6,682 nucleotides of DNA, taken from the NCBI GenBank assembly GCA_022424805.1, contig JAKMGR010000407.1, forward strand, positions 1 to 6,682. The letters run 5' to 3'. The notes below the pieces were generated by a model that saw only the letters and a list, made by a program, of their open reading frames with translations, ran no database searches and was not told the DNA's origin. Positions 6,255-6,682 of the stretch are shown here, in pieces (the stretch's first letter is position 1; every line of letters starts with the position of its first letter). The translations under genes were made by a program, and so were the position numbers. The stretch is from Verrucomicrobiales bacterium. GTDB taxonomy: Bacteria; Verrucomicrobiota; Verrucomicrobiia; Verrucomicrobiales; DEV007.

Positions 6255-6682
6255 TTCTTTTCGGCTGCGGCCCGCATTCTCCGAACGCGCTCCTCTTCTT
6301 TCTTCAATGCTTCGCCTGTCACTGACATCGGCTCAAAGGTTGGATCAGGAGTATCAACTTCGTCCTCTCCCAATTCCCGCCAGCGCAAATAGCGAAACCA
6401 GACATCCTGGCCGTGATCCTGCAGCCAGAGCTCACCTCCACGCCCCGTCAAGTTACCCCCTCGAATTCCTAACAGATCTACATACCATTTCCACTTTGGA
6501 TCGGAATAGTCGAAAGAGAGCACTCGCTTTTCATTCACCCAATGCTCAATGACAGAGCCATAACAAATGATGCGACCAGTGTTCCACTGCCCGAATGGTC
6601 TCGTCGCATCCTCACGCGGTGCCATGCAGAAAAACAGAGAACCCGCTGCCTGCCGGGCGTTTTCGCCATAGGGGCTGTAGAC
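6251..6682 (-). CDS. DUF1080 protein (PF06439), C-terminal part, 5' end outside window
   Basis: The last 143 codons of a DUF1080-family protein. The frame continues to the right edge (beginning VYSPYGENARQAAGSLFFCM), so the ATG at 6625 is internal and the start and any signal peptide are missing. Family marks are SLFFCMAPRED, GQWNTGRIICYGSVIEHWVNE (residues about 31-51 of the visible part), ELWLQDHGQDVWFRYLRWREL (about 84-104), and a charged tail ending AAAEKK. The IEHWVN strand and the LQDHG..VWFRYLRWREL ending match the classic 3-keto-disaccharide hydrolase domain more closely than the paralogue at 3621-4304 does. Its TGA (6253-6251 on minus) lies inside the ATGA that starts the sialidase-fold gene, so the two are co-transcribed and probably coupled in translation. 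The family is certain; substrate and full length are unknown. Confidence 0.93.
   Translation of the reverse strand, partial: VYSPYGENARQAAGSLFFCMAPREDATRPFGQWNTGRIICYGSVIEHWVNEKRVLSFDYSDPKWKWYVDLLGIRGGNLTGRGGELWLQDHGQDVWFRYLRWRELGEDEVDTPDPTFEPMSVTGEALKKEEERVRRMRAAAEKK

Noticed and set aside
6623..6625. ATG as the start of the right DUF1080 gene
   Set aside because: Family-like sequence (GSLFFCM) continues upstream to the window edge.
1..6682. tRNA, rRNA, CRISPR, insertion sequence or toxin-antitoxin
   Set aside because: No cloverleaf, regularly spaced repeats, transposase motifs, terminal inverted repeats or small paired genes were seen; the genes fill almost all of the window.

Overview
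The window is a 6.7-kb stretch of densely packed genes for secreted glycan-degrading enzymes. The gene types (formylglycine sulfatases, two DUF1080/PF06439 proteins, a LamG plus sialidase-fold protein and a secreted nucleoside-hydrolase-like protein) are typical of Planctomycetota, Verrucomicrobiota or Lentisphaerota. I favour a PVC-group bacterium on gene content alone. There is no rRNA, tRNA or other phylogenetic marker, so the genus cannot be named. All four complete proteins begin with a signal peptide, so they act in the periplasm or outside the cell.

Layout, left to right. (1) Plus strand: the C-terminal part of a sulfamidase-like sulfatase (cut by the left edge, ends 1039), then 30 bases later a secreted nucleoside-hydrolase-superfamily protein (1070-1951); these two look like an operon. 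(2) A 120-base convergent gap (1952-2071) holds a strong hairpin at 2004-2026. (3) Minus strand: a complete arylsulfatase-type sulfatase (2072-3445). (4) A 175-base divergent gap (3446-3620) with a 10-bp palindrome and a 28-base imperfect inverted repeat is the likely control region for the sulfatase and for the plus-strand DUF1080 gene at 3621-4304. (5) A 162-base convergent gap (4305-4466) carries short ATTCGCG-type direct repeats. (6) Minus strand: a LamG plus sialidase-fold protein (4467-6254), whose ATG overlaps the stop of an upstream second DUF1080 gene (6251 to the right edge, 5' part missing) in an ATGA arrangement.

Taken together this resembles part of a locus for sulfated or aminated polysaccharide use. 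The sulfatases would remove O- or N-sulfate, while the DUF1080 and sialidase-fold enzymes would act on glycosidic linkages. No transporter, regulator, oxidoreductase or sulfatase-maturation enzyme lies inside the window, and the actual substrate cannot be read from the sequence. No mobile element, CRISPR array or RNA gene was seen. I found no clearly new system. The points most worth a second look are the nucleoside-hydrolase-like protein paired with a sulfatase, and the overlapping DUF1080/sialidase-fold gene pair.
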